From the NCBI RefSeq assembly GCF_018398335.1, contig NZ_JAHBRX010000001.1, positions 1,178,001 to 1,242,000 on the forward strand: 64,000 nucleotides of DNA, written 5' to 3'. Positions 19,348 through 29,470 of this stretch are shown here, in pieces. A program made the translations under genes and the position numbers. The stretch is from Chelatococcus sp. HY11 (GTDB taxonomy: Bacteria; Pseudomonadota; Alphaproteobacteria; Rhizobiales; Beijerinckiaceae). How positions within the stretch are numbered: the stretch's first letter is position 1; each line of letters starts with the position of its first letter. The notes below the pieces were generated by a model that saw nothing but the letters and a program-made list of their open reading frames with translations, did not search any database and was not told where the DNA came from.

Positions 19348-19563
19348 ATGAACTTCATCTTCGCGCCACGGCGCGTTAAGAGCCGTCGCGTCGGCGACAG
19401 CTTTACCGTCGAGAAGCTCTGGGCCGACAAGGCCGGACTTCGGCAGGACCTTAGCCATCTCATCGATCGCAGCTACCGCTATTGCTCGCATCGCGAGCTG
19501 CGCTGGCATCTGGCTGATCGCTTCGGATTGGCGCCCGATCAATGCGCCCTCCGCCCGGCATGA
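19348..19563 (+). CDS. Small basic protein of unknown function
   Basis: 71 codons, opening with MNFIFAPRRVKSRRVGDSF and ending ALRPA. The product is rich in arginine and contains two Cys/His-bearing turns (YRYCSHREL, PDQCALR) but no metal motif I can name. A ribosome-binding sequence (aaagga) sits eight bases before the ATG, and a strong hairpin follows the stop, so the gene has proper boundaries. It lies downstream of csp but past that gene's hairpin. I do not recognise the family; nucleic-acid binding is only a guess from the charge. Confidence 0.65.
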   Translation: MNFIFAPRRVKSRRVGDSFTVEKLWADKAGLRQDLSHLIDRSYRYCSHRELRWHLADRFGLAPDQCALRPA

Positions 19564-19659
19564 GACGGTGCATAGCCAAATTTAAAAAATCAGCCCAAGC
19601 TCCTGATTGATAAGCGATCAATCAGATATCAAGCGCGGCCACATCGCGCTTCCATCGTG

Positions 19660-19684
19660 ATGGCCCTGTCAGCGACGGGGCCAT
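19660..19684. terminator. Bidirectional terminator hairpin
   Basis: An 11-bp stem with one T-G wobble (atggccctgtc / gacggggccat) and an agc loop, between the small basic protein gene (+) and the convergent DUF1467 gene (-). It probably serves both transcripts. Confidence 0.7.
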
Positions 19685-19701
19685 TTGCATGAGTGCGGCC
19701 G

Positions 19702-19950
19702 TTACAGGTCGACGCTGTTAACGACGATGGTCACGACGATAAATACCACAATCGATACCGCCGTATTGACCAGGATCTTGCGAAGGAGCAGGGGATGTTG
19801 CGGCGCGCCAGGCTCGGTCCCGGCCGGTATCCCATCTTTCTCCTCACCTTCAGCCTGACTGCGGACCCAGAACGGCAGGATCGCGAAGAGCGTGGTCCAC
19901 CAGATGATGAAGAACAGCGCCAGCGTTCCGGTGATCGTCGACATCGGCAT
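19702..19950 (-). CDS. DUF1467 family membrane protein
   Basis: Small inner-membrane protein of 82 aa with two hydrophobic segments (LALFFIIWWTTLFAILPFWV near the start and TAVSIVVFIVVTIVV near the end) joined by the conserved loop containing GTEPGAPQHPLLLRKI. The role is unknown. The frame opens at 19989, but MPMSTITGTLALFF matches where relatives begin. It is downstream of RNase J, as in many Hyphomicrobiales. Confidence 0.82.
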   Translation of the reverse strand: MPMSTITGTLALFFIIWWTTLFAILPFWVRSQAEGEEKDGIPAGTEPGAPQHPLLLRKILVNTAVSIVVFIVVTIVVNSVDL

Positions 19951-20073
19951 ATAGTCTTCCAACATTCTGGCGCGGATCTCCTTGATCACCCGTTTGGCCG
20001 GCTAGCGCCTCAGCGCAGCATGCCCTCCTCCGCAACCGCCATAGATTGGGCGGCGCATGGTCCCGTTCCTCCC

Positions 20074-21741
20074 CTATACGGCAAGAATATGCACGTGACA
20101 GGTGGGCTTCTTGCCCCAGGCATGCTGGATTTCCGAACGGACGGCACGTTCAATGGCTTTTCCGACGCTGTCCGGGTCGCGGCGCTTGGCGCGCGGCAGA
20201 CCGTCGAGCACGTCATTGATCGCGTCGGCTATCAGCTCAATCGTGCTGTCGGCGCCAAAGGCTTCCGGCAATCCGCTGAACGAGACCTGCGGGTCCGCAG
20301 CGATGTCGCCCTTGGAATCCAGCGCCAGGGATACGGTGACCACGCCACTGAAAGACAGGCGGCGGCGCTCCGGCACGACGGTCTCGCCGCTGTCGACGAG
20401 CACCGTTCCATCTTTATACACCCGTCCCACCGGCAGCTGATCGACCATAGAGGGCTTGCCTGGCGCGAGCTGTACCACGTCGCCATTCATCGGCCGCAGC
20501 ACGTCCGGTACGCCCATCGAGCGGGCGAAATCCCTGTGCTCCGTCAAATGCAGCGCCTCCCCATGGGCCGGAATGGCGATTCCCGGCTTCAGCCAGCTAT
20601 AGAGAGCCTCAAGCTCCCCACGCCGCGGATGTCCGGAGACATGGACGAGATGATTCCGGTCCGTGATGATCTCGATGCCGCGCTGGGCGAGACCGTTGAT
20701 GATCCGGTTGACCGAACGCTCGTTGCCCGGGATCGTCCGCGACGAAAAGATCACCCGGTCGCCTGGTGCCAGCGTCATGTCGGGATGGCTGTCGGTCGCC
20801 ACCCGCGCAAGCGCGGCGCGGGGCTCGCCTTGGCTTCCCGTGAGAAGAGCGACGACCTTGTCCCGTGGCAGATAGCCGTAGACATCCGGTGAGCGGAACG
20901 GAGGCAGGCCCTCGAGGTAGCCGCAATCGCCCGCCACATCGAGCGCGCGTTCCATCGCTCGGCCGAAGACCACCACCTCCCGTTCGGCAAGCGCCGCCGC
21001 GCGCGCCACGGCATGGAGGCGCGCGACATTCGAGGCGAAGGTGGTAACAGCGACGCGCGCCGGCGAGGCCTTGATGATCTCGGCGAGCGTCGACGCGACA
21101 TCGGCCTCGCTCGGGCTGGTGCCCTCGCGGAGCACGTTGGTGGAATCGCAAACGAGTGCGAGAACGCCTTCCTCTCCCAATTCCCGCAGGCGGGCCTCAT
21201 CGGTCGGCAGGCCGAGTGGCGGTGTCGGATCGATCTTCCAGTCACCGGAATGGACGACGAGGCCGAGCGGCGTGCGGATGGCGAGCGCGCAGGCCTCCGG
21301 TATCGAATGGGCGACGGGGATGAACTCGCAATCAAACGGCGGCAGCGATACGCGCCCGCCCTGCGGCACGACAATGATCTCCACCTTCGGCGCGCCAGGC
21401 TCGGAGAGGCGGCGCGCTTCCAGAAGGCCCGCCGCGAACGGCGTGGCGTAGACCGGGACGCGGAGCCGTGGCCACAGATCGGCGATGGCGCCGATATGAT
21501 CCTCGTGGGCATGGGTGATGACGATACCAACGAGATTCTTGCGCTCTTCCTCGATGAAACGGATATCAGGCAGCACGAGATCGACGCCGGGCACATCCTC
21601 ACCCGCGAAGCTTACTCCGCAATCGACCATCAGCCACTGGCGCCGATTCTCGGGACCGAAGCCATAGAGGCTCAGGTTCATACCGATTTCACCGAGCCCG
21701 CCAAGGGCTGCGAAGACCAAGCTGTCGTTGCGGGGCGCCAT
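20074..21741 (-). CDS. rnj: Ribonuclease J
   Basis: Metallo-beta-lactamase/beta-CASP ribonuclease of 555 aa with endo- and 5'-3' exonuclease activity in relatives; it matures rRNA and mRNA in Alphaproteobacteria. Signatures: ALGGLGEIGMNLSLYG at the N-terminus, ITHAHEDHIGAI (H-x-H-x-D-H), the beta-CASP segment with LTGSQGEPRAALARV, and SGHPRRGEL / IPAHGEALHLTEH near residues 380-410. A C-terminal ~100-aa domain is present. About 250 bases separate it from birA upstream, with no gene in between. Confidence 0.95.
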   Translation of the reverse strand: MAPRNDSLVFAALGGLGEIGMNLSLYGFGPENRRQWLMVDCGVSFAGEDVPGVDLVLPDIRFIEEERKNLVGIVITHAHEDHIGAIADLWPRLRVPVYATPFAAGLLEARRLSEPGAPKVEIIVVPQGGRVSLPPFDCEFIPVAHSIPEACALAIRTPLGLVVHSGDWKIDPTPPLGLPTDEARLRELGEEGVLALVCDSTNVLREGTSPSEADVASTLAEIIKASPARVAVTTFASNVARLHAVARAAALAEREVVVFGRAMERALDVAGDCGYLEGLPPFRSPDVYGYLPRDKVVALLTGSQGEPRAALARVATDSHPDMTLAPGDRVIFSSRTIPGNERSVNRIINGLAQRGIEIITDRNHLVHVSGHPRRGELEALYSWLKPGIAIPAHGEALHLTEHRDFARSMGVPDVLRPMNGDVVQLAPGKPSMVDQLPVGRVYKDGTVLVDSGETVVPERRRLSFSGVVTVSLALDSKGDIAADPQVSFSGLPEAFGADSTIELIADAINDVLDGLPRAKRRDPDSVGKAIERAVRSEIQHAWGKKPTCHVHILAV

Positions 21742-21988
21742 ACCCTCCTATCCTTCCCTAGAAATCATCTGTATCACGCATAACTGCGCGCGCAGGATCC
21801 GATGCCCCGCCGTATGCGGCAGAAGCCTGATACCGAATTGGCTTGAATTTATGTCCCGGCAGACGATGCGCGCAGTCGACAAGATGCCGCGTGACACGTG
21901 CGAGGCACGGCCAGCCCACCTTTCGGAAGAAGCTTGGGATTCGGGGGCTGATCGAGATGCTGAGACCGAAAGCAGCGCTATGTTCCTA

Positions 21989-22792
21989 TTAGACCTTGGC
22001 TGTGGCCGCGACACCGAAATAGACATCTCCGGCGGCAACCGCCACCGTGCCCCCCTCCGTCTTTCGTATGACGAGTTGGCCTGAGTCGTCGATGGTTTCA
22101 AAGGTGCCGCGCACGATTTCCCGCCCGATATGCACCGCTACATCAGTCCCAAGACCCGCCGCGCGCTGCAGCCAGCGGCTGCGGATGGCTGGGAGGCCCC
22201 TGCCCTCGTCCCATAGCGCCACGCCGCTGACCCAGCTGTCTGTGAGCGCTGTGAACACGTCCTCAGCCGTCACCGCCGCTCCCAGCGACGATAGGGAGGC
22301 CGCCTTGTAGGGCAGGCCGTCGGGTATCATCGCGACATTGACGCCGACGCCGATGACGACGATCCGCCGCCCGTCGGCGAGCTGCTCGCTCTCGAGAAGA
22401 ATGCCCACCAGCTTGGCACCATCGCCAAGCACATCGTTGGGCCATTTCAGGAGCAGGCGCCGCTCGCTTGCCGAACCGCTGTCGAAATAGGGGGCAATGC
22501 AGTCAACGGCATCCGTCAGCGCGATCCCCGCGACGAAGCCGAGCGTCGCCGCAACGGCCGGCGTCACATCGGTGACCATGACGAGCGAGGCCGCGAGGTT
22601 GCCGGACACATTCGCCCAGACATTGCCGCGCCGGCCACGCCCCGCGGTCTGATGCCGGGCAACGACCCAGGTCGGCTGCGTCAGGCCTGCCTTGCCCATC
22701 GCCATAGCCTCGGCGTTGGTCGAGCCAAGGCTCTCGAAAGCGACCAGCCCGAAGCCCGCATCGCGGGCCGCCTGCCCGAGGCTGAACGCCAT
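21989..22792 (-). CDS. birA: Biotin--[acetyl-CoA-carboxylase] ligase
   Basis: Attaches biotin to the biotin carboxyl carrier protein. 267 aa, with no N-terminal DNA-binding domain, so it is the monofunctional type and not a repressor. Active-site stretches: GSTNAEAM, GRGRRGNVWANVSGNLAAS (biotin/AMP loop), LLKWPNDVL with the catalytic lysine, and GVGVNVA. It starts two bases after the nuoN stop, so it is the tail gene of the nuo transcript, a linkage common in the order. Confidence 0.95.
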   Translation of the reverse strand: MAFSLGQAARDAGFGLVAFESLGSTNAEAMAMGKAGLTQPTWVVARHQTAGRGRRGNVWANVSGNLAASLVMVTDVTPAVAATLGFVAGIALTDAVDCIAPYFDSGSASERRLLLKWPNDVLGDGAKLVGILLESEQLADGRRIVVIGVGVNVAMIPDGLPYKAASLSSLGAAVTAEDVFTALTDSWVSGVALWDEGRGLPAIRSRWLQRAAGLGTDVAVHIGREIVRGTFETIDDSGQLVIRKTEGGTVAVAAGDVYFGVAATAKV

Positions 22793-22794
22793 CC

Positions 22795-24234
22795 TCAGAA
22801 AAGAGACTTCGCAGCGGCGGACGCGGCGGCCACGATCGAAGCCGGCGCAAGCCAGAACAGGATGACGACGACGCTCGAAACCCCGAGCACGAAGCGCACT
22901 TCCGGCGCCATCGGCTGGTAGGCACCCGCCTTCGGCTCATCAAAATACATCAGCTTGATGATGCGCAGGTAGTAGAAGGCGCCCACCACGCTCGCCAGCA
23001 CGCCGATAACGGCAAGGCCGTACAGCTTGGCCTCGATGGCCGCGCCGAACACGTAGAGCTTGGCGAAGAAGCCCGCGAGCGGCGGGATGCCGGCCAGCGA
23101 GAAGAGCAGCATGGCGAACAGGAAGGCGAGCACCGGCTGGCTGTTCGACAGGCCGGCAAGGTCGTCGATCGTCTCGACCTGCCCGCTCTCGCGCCGCATG
23201 GCGATGATGCACGCGAAGGTGCCGAGCGTCATGGCGAGATAGAGCGCGAGATAGACGAGGACGCCCTGGACGCCGTTCGCGGTGCCGGCGGCAAGGCCTA
23301 CCAACGCGTAGCCCATGTGGCTGATCGACGAATAGGCCATCAGCCGCTTGATATTGCGCTGGCCGATGGCGGCGAAGGCGCCGAGCACCATCGAGGCGAT
23401 CGCCACGAACACGATGATCTGGCGCCACTGGCCAATGATATCCGGGAACGCGCCGATGAAGACCCGCACCATGAGTGCCATGGCCGCCGCCTTGGGCGCG
23501 CTGGCCATGAAGGCCGTGACCGGCGAGGGCGCGCCCTCATAGACGTCGGGCGTCCACATATGGAACGGAACGGCGGAGATCTTGAAGGCAAGGCCGGCGG
23601 CGATGAAGACGAGGCCAAAGATAAGGCCCGTGCCGGCATGTCCGCCCGAGAGCGCGGCCGCTATCCCGGGGAAGGACACCGTGCCCGTGAAGCCGTAGAC
23701 GAGCGACGAGCCGTACAGCAGCATGCCCGACGAGAGCGCGCCCAGCACGAAGTACTTCAGGCCCGCTTCCGACGAACGCGCGTTGTCCCGGTCGAAGGCC
23801 GCAATGACATAGATCGCAAGGCTCTGCAGCTCGAGGCCAAGATAGAGCGCGATGAGATCGTTCGCCGAGATCATCATCATCATGCCGAGCGTCGCGAGGA
23901 CCACGAGGATCGGGTACTCGAAACGGTCAAGCTTGGCACGCTGGAAAAAATCACGCGCCAGGAGAAGCGCCGCGGCCGAACCGATCAGCGCCAGCATCTT
24001 CATGAAGCGCGCGAAATTGTCGACGACGAAGGAACCGCCGAAGGCCTCCGCGCGCTCGCCGCCCTGAAGGGCCACCGCGATGCCCGCAGCGGCAATCAAG
24101 GCCACCGCGAGAGCCGACACGAGCCCGTTGGAGCGCTCGCCGCGAATGGCGCCGATCAGGACGAGCGCGAGCGCGCCCGCCGCCAGAATGAACTCCGGCA
24201 GGACCACACTGAAGGCTGGGAAGAGCGGTGCCAT
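22795..24234 (-). CDS. nuoN: NADH-quinone oxidoreductase subunit N
   Basis: Antiporter-like proton-channel subunit of complex I, 479 aa with about 14 membrane segments. Key features: [19 protein letters not shown] with the conserved glutamate, the lysine in [20 protein letters not shown], and [20 protein letters not shown]. It is last of the nuo genes and directly followed by birA. Confidence 0.97.
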   Translation of the reverse strand: MAPLFPAFSVVLPEFILAAGALALVLIGAIRGERSNGLVSALAVALIAAAGIAVALQGGERAEAFGGSFVVDNFARFMKMLALIGSAAALLLARDFFQRAKLDRFEYPILVVLATLGMMMMISANDLIALYLGLELQSLAIYVIAAFDRDNARSSEAGLKYFVLGALSSGMLLYGSSLVYGFTGTVSFPGIAAALSGGHAGTGLIFGLVFIAAGLAFKISAVPFHMWTPDVYEGAPSPVTAFMASAPKAAAMALMVRVFIGAFPDIIGQWRQIIVFVAIASMVLGAFAAIGQRNIKRLMAYSSISHMGYALVGLAAGTANGVQGVLVYLALYLAMTLGTFACIIAMRRESGQVETIDDLAGLSNSQPVLAFLFAMLLFSLAGIPPLAGFFAKLYVFGAAIEAKLYGLAVIGVLASVVGAFYYLRIIKLMYFDEPKAGAYQPMAPEVRFVLGVSSVVVILFWLAPASIVAAASAAAKSLF

Positions 24235-24246
24235 CGGTTCTATGCC

Positions 24247-25758
24247 TTAATGCGAAAGGAAGGCGGCGGTCTTGACGCCGGCGAGCGCGGCCTCGGTGCT
24301 GCGCAGGAGGTTGTCCGTGGACGCGGCGAAGGCCTCCAGGATGCCGTGCGGCTGCACGCCATACCAGACGATCAGGAGAACGAGAGGAACGAACATGACG
24401 ATCTCGCGGGTGTCGAGATCCGTGATCGTCTTCAGGCTCGGCTTCTCCAGCTTGCCGAACACCACCCGGCGGTAAAGCCACAGCGCGTAGGCCGCTGAGA
24501 GGATGACGCCGGTCGCCGCGATGATGGCCACATAAGGGTTGGCCCGGAAGGCCCCCATCAATGTGAGGAACTCGCCGACGAAGCCGGAGGTGCCGGGCAG
24601 CCCGACATTCGCCATGGTGAGGATCATGAAGACGAGCGCGTAGCGCGGCATGCGCTCCACGAGGCCGCCATAGGCATCGATGCGCAGCGTGTGCATCCGG
24701 TCGTAGACGACGCCGACCGCGAGGAAGAGCGCGCCGGACACAAGGCCGTGGCTGACCATCTGGTACATGGCGCCCTGGATGCCCTGCTCGGTCATGCTGA
24801 ACAGGCCCATCGTCACGAAGCCCATATGCGCCACGGAGGAATAGGCGATCAGCTTCTTGATGTTCTCCTGCATCATCGCCACCAGCGAGGTGTAGACGAT
24901 GGCGATCACCGAGAGGGCGAAGACGAGCGGCGCGAAATAGGCCGAGGCCTCGGGGAACATCGGCAGCGAGAACCGGATGAAACCGTAGCCGCCCATCTTC
25001 AGGAGAATACCCGCCAGGATCACCGAGCCCGCCGTCGGCGCCTCCACATGGGCGTCGGGCAGCCAGGTATGCACGGGCCACATCGGCATCTTCACCGCGA
25101 GCGAGGAGAAGAAGGCGAGCCACAGCCAGGTCTGCATGGACGGCGCGAACTTATGCGTCAGCAGCGTCGCGATGTCGGTCGTGCCGGCGTCCCAGTACAT
25201 CGCCAGCACGGCAAGCAGCATCAGCACCGAGCCGAGCAGCGTGTAAAGGAAGAACTTGAAGCTGGCGTAGATGCGGCGGTCATGGCCCCAGATGCCGATG
25301 ATCAGGAACATCGGGATCAGGCCGGCCTCGAAGAAGAGGTAGAACAGCACTAGGTCGGCCGCCGCGAAGACGGCGATCATCGTCGTCTCGAGCACCAGGA
25401 AGGCGATGAAATATTCCTTCACCCGGTGATGGATCGAGTGCCACGACGCCAGGATGCAGAACGGCATCAGGAAGGCCGTCAAGACGATGAAAGGCATCGA
25501 AAAGCCGTCGACGCCGAGCTTGAAGGCGGTGGCATCGGACAGCCAGCGATGGGTCTCGACGAGCTGGAAGGCCGGGTTCGAGGCGTCGAACTGGGTCCAG
25601 GCGTAAAGCGCCAGGAGGAACGTGATGACCGTCGTGATCAGCGCTCCCCAGCGCGCGTTCGACTCGACCGCCTCGTTGTCACCGCGCAGGACGGCTATGA
25701 AGGCCGCGCCGATGAGCGGCAGGATCAGAAGGCCGGAGAGAATGCCGAAGCCGAACAT
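24247..25758 (-). CDS. nuoM: NADH-quinone oxidoreductase subunit M
   Basis: Second antiporter-like subunit of complex I, 503 aa from the ATG at 25758, which shares its A with the nuoL stop (TGATG). Conserved parts: [20 protein letters not shown] with the key glutamate, [21 protein letters not shown] with the channel lysine, and [17 protein letters not shown]. The frame opens at 25785, but that extension would enter nuoL and lacks similarity. Confidence 0.97.
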   Translation of the reverse strand: MFGFGILSGLLILPLIGAAFIAVLRGDNEAVESNARWGALITTVITFLLALYAWTQFDASNPAFQLVETHRWLSDATAFKLGVDGFSMPFIVLTAFLMPFCILASWHSIHHRVKEYFIAFLVLETTMIAVFAAADLVLFYLFFEAGLIPMFLIIGIWGHDRRIYASFKFFLYTLLGSVLMLLAVLAMYWDAGTTDIATLLTHKFAPSMQTWLWLAFFSSLAVKMPMWPVHTWLPDAHVEAPTAGSVILAGILLKMGGYGFIRFSLPMFPEASAYFAPLVFALSVIAIVYTSLVAMMQENIKKLIAYSSVAHMGFVTMGLFSMTEQGIQGAMYQMVSHGLVSGALFLAVGVVYDRMHTLRIDAYGGLVERMPRYALVFMILTMANVGLPGTSGFVGEFLTLMGAFRANPYVAIIAATGVILSAAYALWLYRRVVFGKLEKPSLKTITDLDTREIVMFVPLVLLIVWYGVQPHGILEAFAASTDNLLRSTEAALAGVKTAAFLSH

Positions 25759-27899
25759 CAGTGCACTCCCCCGACCAGATACCACGTCACGAAGGCGGCC
25801 ACCCCGATGAGCATGGCAAAGGCGTAGTGATAGACATAACCGGTCTGCAACCGCACGACCCGATTGGTGACATCGACGACCCGCGCCGACACACCGTCAG
25901 GCCCGAAGCCATCGATCAGCCAGCCGTCGCCCTTCTTCCACAGGAAGGTGCCGAGCCATTTGGCGGGGCGCACGAAGAGGAAGTCGTAGATCTCGTCGAA
26001 GTACCACTTGTTGAGCAGGAAGCGGTACAGGATCGGGTTCGACTGCGCGAGGCTGACCGGGATGCGCGGGTTGACGATGTAGAACCACAGCGCCAGCACG
26101 AAGCCGAGCATCATCATCACGAAGGGTGACCAGACGACCCAGGCCGGCACTTCATGCATCTCGTGCAGGATGTGGTTGTTGGGGCCGGTGAAGAGCGCGC
26201 CCTTCCAGAAGGCGTCGTAGTTGTCGCCGATGAAATAGGACTTGAACAGGCCGCCTGCCAGCAGCGCGCCGACCGCCAGCACGATCAGCGGGATCAGCAT
26301 GACGAGCGGGCTTTCATGCGGCTTCAGGTCGTGCCCGTGACCATGGCCATGATCGCCGTGCGCGTGGTCGTCGTGACCGTGATCTGCTTGGCCGTGATCT
26401 GCCTGGCCATGGGCGTGACTCGCGTCAGCATGGGCATGGCTCGCGCCGGCATGCGCATGGCTGGCACCGGCATGCGCATGGCTTGCGCCGGCATGGGCGT
26501 GGCTTGCGCCGGCATGGGCGTGGTCGTCATGGCCGTGCGCGGCATGCTCGCCCCAGCGCGGCTTGCCTTCGAAGGTCATGAAATAGAGGCGCCAGGAGTA
26601 GAAGGATGTCATCAGCGCCGCGATGACGGTGGCTATGAAGGCAAAGCCGGCGGCCGGATTATGCGAGGCATAGGCCGCCTCGATGATAGCGTCCTTCGAG
26701 AAATATCCGGCCGTGAAGGGGAAACCCGTCAGGGCGAGATTGCCGATCGTCATCATCGCCGCCGTGAACGGGATGTAGCGCCGCAGGCCACCCATGTTGC
26801 GCATGTCCTGCTCGTGGTGCATCGCGTGGATGACCGAGCCAGCGCCCAGGAACAAAAGGGCCTTGAAGAAGGCATGGGTGAAGAGGTGGAACACGCCGGC
26901 CGAATAAGCCCCGACGCCGAGCGCGACGAACATGTAGCCGAGCTGCGAGCAGGTCGAATAGGCGATCACGCGCTTGATGTCGTTCTGCACGAGGCCGACG
27001 GTCGCCGCGAAGAAGGCTGTTATCCCGCCGATCACCGTGACGACGGTGAGCGCGGTCGGCGCATATTCGAAGACCGGCGACATGCGCGCCACCATGAACA
27101 CGCCCGCCGTCACCATGGTGGCGGCATGGATGAGCGCCGACACCGGGGTCGGGCCTTCCATGGCGTCAGGCAGCCAGGTGTGCAGGAGGAATTGCGCGGA
27201 CTTGCCCATCGCGCCCATGAACAGGAGGAGCGCGACCACCGTCAGCGCATGGTAATCATGGCCGAAGATGTGAAACTTCGCTTCCGCCAGTTCCCCGACG
27301 CGCGGGAACAGGCTGTCGAAGGAGGCCGTGCCGAACAGCACGAACAGGAGGAAGATGCCGAGGAGGAAGCCGAAGTCGCCGACACGGTTGACGATGAAGG
27401 CCTTCATCGCCGCCGCATTCGCGGAAGGCTTTTCATACCAGAAGCCGATGAGCAGGTAGCTCGCGAGACCGACGCCTTCCCAGCCGAAGAACATCTGCAG
27501 CAGGTTGTCGGCCGTCACCAGCATCAGCATGGCGAAGGTGAACAGCGAGAGATAGGCGAAGAAGCGCGGCCGGGCCGGATCCTCGTGCATGTAGCCGATC
27601 GAATAGAGATGCACGAGCATCGAGACGGTCGTCACGACGATCAGCATCACGGCGGTCAGCGTGTCGATGCGGAAGGCCCAATCGACGCTGAAGCTGCCGG
27701 AAACGATCCAGCTCGCGACCTTCACCTGAGCGGCCTCGCCATAGAAGCCGACACGCACGAAGGCGACCCAGGACAGCGCGCAGGCGACGGCGAGCAGCGA
27801 CGTCGTGATGACCTCGCTGGCGCGCGCGCCGATCTTCTTGCCGAAGATGCCGGCGATCAGAAAACCCACCAGAGGCAGGAAGACGATTGCGTGGTACAT
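25758..27899 (-). CDS. nuoL: NADH-quinone oxidoreductase subunit L with His-rich insertion
   Basis: Distal antiporter-like subunit of complex I with the long lateral helix; 713 aa, longer than the usual 610-660. Core motifs: [41 protein letters not shown] and [18 protein letters not shown]. The extra length is a loop at about residues 446-530 holding about 25 histidines in SHAHAGA-type heptads, after the MTFEGKPRW strand and before [13 protein letters not shown]. Other alphaproteobacterial NuoL proteins have short His-containing loops here; this one has expanded by tandem duplication. Whether it binds metal is unknown. Confidence 0.95.
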   Translation of the reverse strand: MYHAIVFLPLVGFLIAGIFGKKIGARASEVITTSLLAVACALSWVAFVRVGFYGEAAQVKVASWIVSGSFSVDWAFRIDTLTAVMLIVVTTVSMLVHLYSIGYMHEDPARPRFFAYLSLFTFAMLMLVTADNLLQMFFGWEGVGLASYLLIGFWYEKPSANAAAMKAFIVNRVGDFGFLLGIFLLFVLFGTASFDSLFPRVGELAEAKFHIFGHDYHALTVVALLLFMGAMGKSAQFLLHTWLPDAMEGPTPVSALIHAATMVTAGVFMVARMSPVFEYAPTALTVVTVIGGITAFFAATVGLVQNDIKRVIAYSTCSQLGYMFVALGVGAYSAGVFHLFTHAFFKALLFLGAGSVIHAMHHEQDMRNMGGLRRYIPFTAAMMTIGNLALTGFPFTAGYFSKDAIIEAAYASHNPAAGFAFIATVIAALMTSFYSWRLYFMTFEGKPRWGEHAAHGHDDHAHAGASHAHAGASHAHAGASHAHAGASHAHADASHAHGQADHGQADHGHDDHAHGDHGHGHGHDLKPHESPLVMLIPLIVLAVGALLAGGLFKSYFIGDNYDAFWKGALFTGPNNHILHEMHEVPAWVVWSPFVMMMLGFVLALWFYIVNPRIPVSLAQSNPILYRFLLNKWYFDEIYDFLFVRPAKWLGTFLWKKGDGWLIDGFGPDGVSARVVDVTNRVVRLQTGYVYHYAFAMLIGVAAFVTWYLVGGVH
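26407..26532 (-). repeat. 21-bp tandem repeat inside nuoL
   Basis: Six adjoining units of 21 bases, beginning at 26407, 26428, 26449, 26470, 26491 and 26512, each of the form gcatgsgcrtggctygcgccg on the plus strand. In the NuoL frame every unit encodes a seven-residue SHAHAGA repeat. The outer units are more diverged. Because the unit length is a multiple of three, copy number can change without shifting the frame. Confidence 0.9.
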
Positions 27900-27906
27900 C
27901 GCGCCG

Positions 27907-28215
27907 TCAGCCCTTCATCATGTTGATGTCTTCAACCGCGATCGTGCCGCGGTTGCGGAAGTAGACGACGAGGATGGCAAGCCCGATGGCCGCTTCCGCG
28001 GCGGCCACCGTCAGGATGAACAGTGCGAACACCTGGCCGACGATGTCGCCCATATGCGTCGAGAACGCCACGAAGTTGATGTTCACGGCGAGCAGGATGA
28101 GCTCCACGGACATCAGGATGACGATGACGTTCTTGCGATTGAGGAAGATGCCGAAAACCCCGAGGGTGAACAGGACGGCCGCGACCGTGAGATAGTGAAC
28201 AAGCCCGATGGTCAT
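27907..28215 (-). CDS. nuoK: NADH-quinone oxidoreductase subunit K
   Basis: Small membrane subunit of complex I, 102 aa with three helices. It has the conserved glutamates in [17 protein letters not shown] and in the [13 protein letters not shown] helix, both part of the central hydrophilic axis. Seven bases separate it from nuoL and 12 from nuoJ. Confidence 0.97.
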   Translation of the reverse strand: MTIGLVHYLTVAAVLFTLGVFGIFLNRKNVIVILMSVELILLAVNINFVAFSTHMGDIVGQVFALFILTVAAAEAAIGLAILVVYFRNRGTIAVEDINMMKG

Positions 28216-28227
28216 TGCCTCGTCCCC

Positions 28228-28836
28228 TTATACGCCCTGCCGCGACGGCACCTTGCGGACTTCCATCGCCGATGCCTTGTTGCGTGCCACCTGCGCCGCG
28301 ATGTCCTGCCGCTTGACATTCGGCTTGTGGCGGAGCGTCAGCACGATGGCGCCGATCATGGCGACCAGAAGGATGAAACCGGCCGCCTGGAAGAAGAAGA
28401 AGTAGCGCGTGTAGAGTACCTGGCCGAGGGCCTGGATGTTGGATACATCCGTCGCCGTCGCCACCACCGCCGGCTTGACGCTTGCCGGATCGATCGAGAA
28501 GAGGCCGACGACGAGGACGAGTTCAACAAGGAAGACGACCCCGATGAGCGCCCCGATCGGCAGGTAGTTCAGGAAGCCCTCGCGCAATTCCGCGAAGTCA
28601 ACGTCGAGCATCATGACCACGAAGAGGAAGAGTACCGCGACGGCGCCGACGTAGACGACCACCAGGATCAGCGCCAGGAACTCCGCGCCCATCAGCATGA
28701 AGAGCCCGGCGGCGTTGACGAAGGCCAGGATGAGGAACAGCACCGCGTGCACGGGATTGCGCGAGGCGATCACCATGAAGGCGGAGGCGATGCACACCCC
28801 GGCGAAGAGATAGAAGAAGAAAGCTTGCCCCGTCAT
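28228..28836 (-). CDS. nuoJ: NADH-quinone oxidoreductase subunit J
   Basis: Membrane subunit of complex I with five helices, 202 aa from MTGQAFFFYL. The conserved VVYVGAVAVLFLFVVMMLD helix with its pi-bulge motif is clear. The frame opens two codons earlier at a GTG; I prefer the ATG. The C-terminus is basic and faces the cytoplasm. Confidence 0.96.
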   Translation of the reverse strand: MTGQAFFFYLFAGVCIASAFMVIASRNPVHAVLFLILAFVNAAGLFMLMGAEFLALILVVVYVGAVAVLFLFVVMMLDVDFAELREGFLNYLPIGALIGVVFLVELVLVVGLFSIDPASVKPAVVATATDVSNIQALGQVLYTRYFFFFQAAGFILLVAMIGAIVLTLRHKPNVKRQDIAAQVARNKASAMEVRKVPSRQGV

Positions 28837-28930
28837 AGGCACTGCCCCGTGCGGTGGTTCGTCGCTCCGTCATCGCGCTTGGCCGGTCACGACCGACAGC
28901 CGCCCGATGGGGAAACGGCGGGAAAAACAA

Positions 28931-29419
28931 TCAGCGATAAGGCGCGTCGCTGGCGATATTACGCGCGATATCGCGCTCCCAACGGGCCCCGTTGTCCAGG
29001 AGCCGCTCCTTGTCGTAGTAGAGCTCCTCGCGGGTCTCCACGGCGAACTCGAAATTCGGCCCCTCGACGATGGCGTCCACCGGGCAGGCTTCCTGGCAGA
29101 AGCCGCAGTAGATGCACTTCACCATGTCGATGTCGTAACGCGTCGTGCGGCGAGTGCCGTCGTTGCGGCGCGGGCCGGCCTCGATGGTGATCGCCTGGGC
29201 CGGGCAGATGGCCTCGCAGAGCTTGCAGGCGATGCAGCGCTCCTCCCCATTGGGGTAGCGACGCAAAGCGTGCTCGCCACGGAAACGCGGCGAGAGCTCA
29301 CCCTTCTCGAAGGGATAGTTCAAGGTCGCCTTCGGCTTGAAGAAATAGCGCATCGACAGGAAGAACGCCGATACGAACTCCTTCAAGAACAGCGACCTTG
29401 CGGCCTGATCGAGCCCCAT
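28931..29419 (-). CDS. nuoI: NADH-quinone oxidoreductase subunit I
   Basis: Peripheral-arm subunit carrying clusters N6a and N6b close to the quinone site; 162 aa from [15 protein letters not shown]. Two 4Fe-4S motifs are visible: [16 protein letters not shown] and [16 protein letters not shown]. The N-terminal amphipathic helix and the [10 protein letters not shown] tail are typical. It is preceded by the small membrane protein gene rather than by nuoH directly. Confidence 0.97.
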   Translation of the reverse strand: MGLDQAARSLFLKEFVSAFFLSMRYFFKPKATLNYPFEKGELSPRFRGEHALRRYPNGEERCIACKLCEAICPAQAITIEAGPRRNDGTRRTTRYDIDMVKCIYCGFCQEACPVDAIVEGPNFEFAVETREELYYDKERLLDNGARWERDIARNIASDAPYR

Positions 29420-29470
29420 GACTGGCTCCATTCTCCAATCGGCGCGAGGATCGCGCCTTACGCGTTACGT

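Noticed and set aside
21748-22101. Minus-strand open frame in the birA-rnj gap as a possible coaX remnant
   Set aside because: The translation shows no pantothenate-kinase motif and half of it overlaps birA out of frame.
26407-26532. Short tandem repeats considered as a CRISPR array
   Set aside because: Units are directly adjacent without spacers, multiples of three, and encode a peptide repeat inside nuoL.
27805-29190. Long plus-strand open frame opposite nuoL, nuoK, nuoJ and nuoI (also 31123-33951 opposite nuoG/nuoF)
   Set aside because: Arg/His/Asp/Glu-rich composition is the typical antisense shadow of GC-rich genes; the opposite strand encodes complete Nuo proteins.
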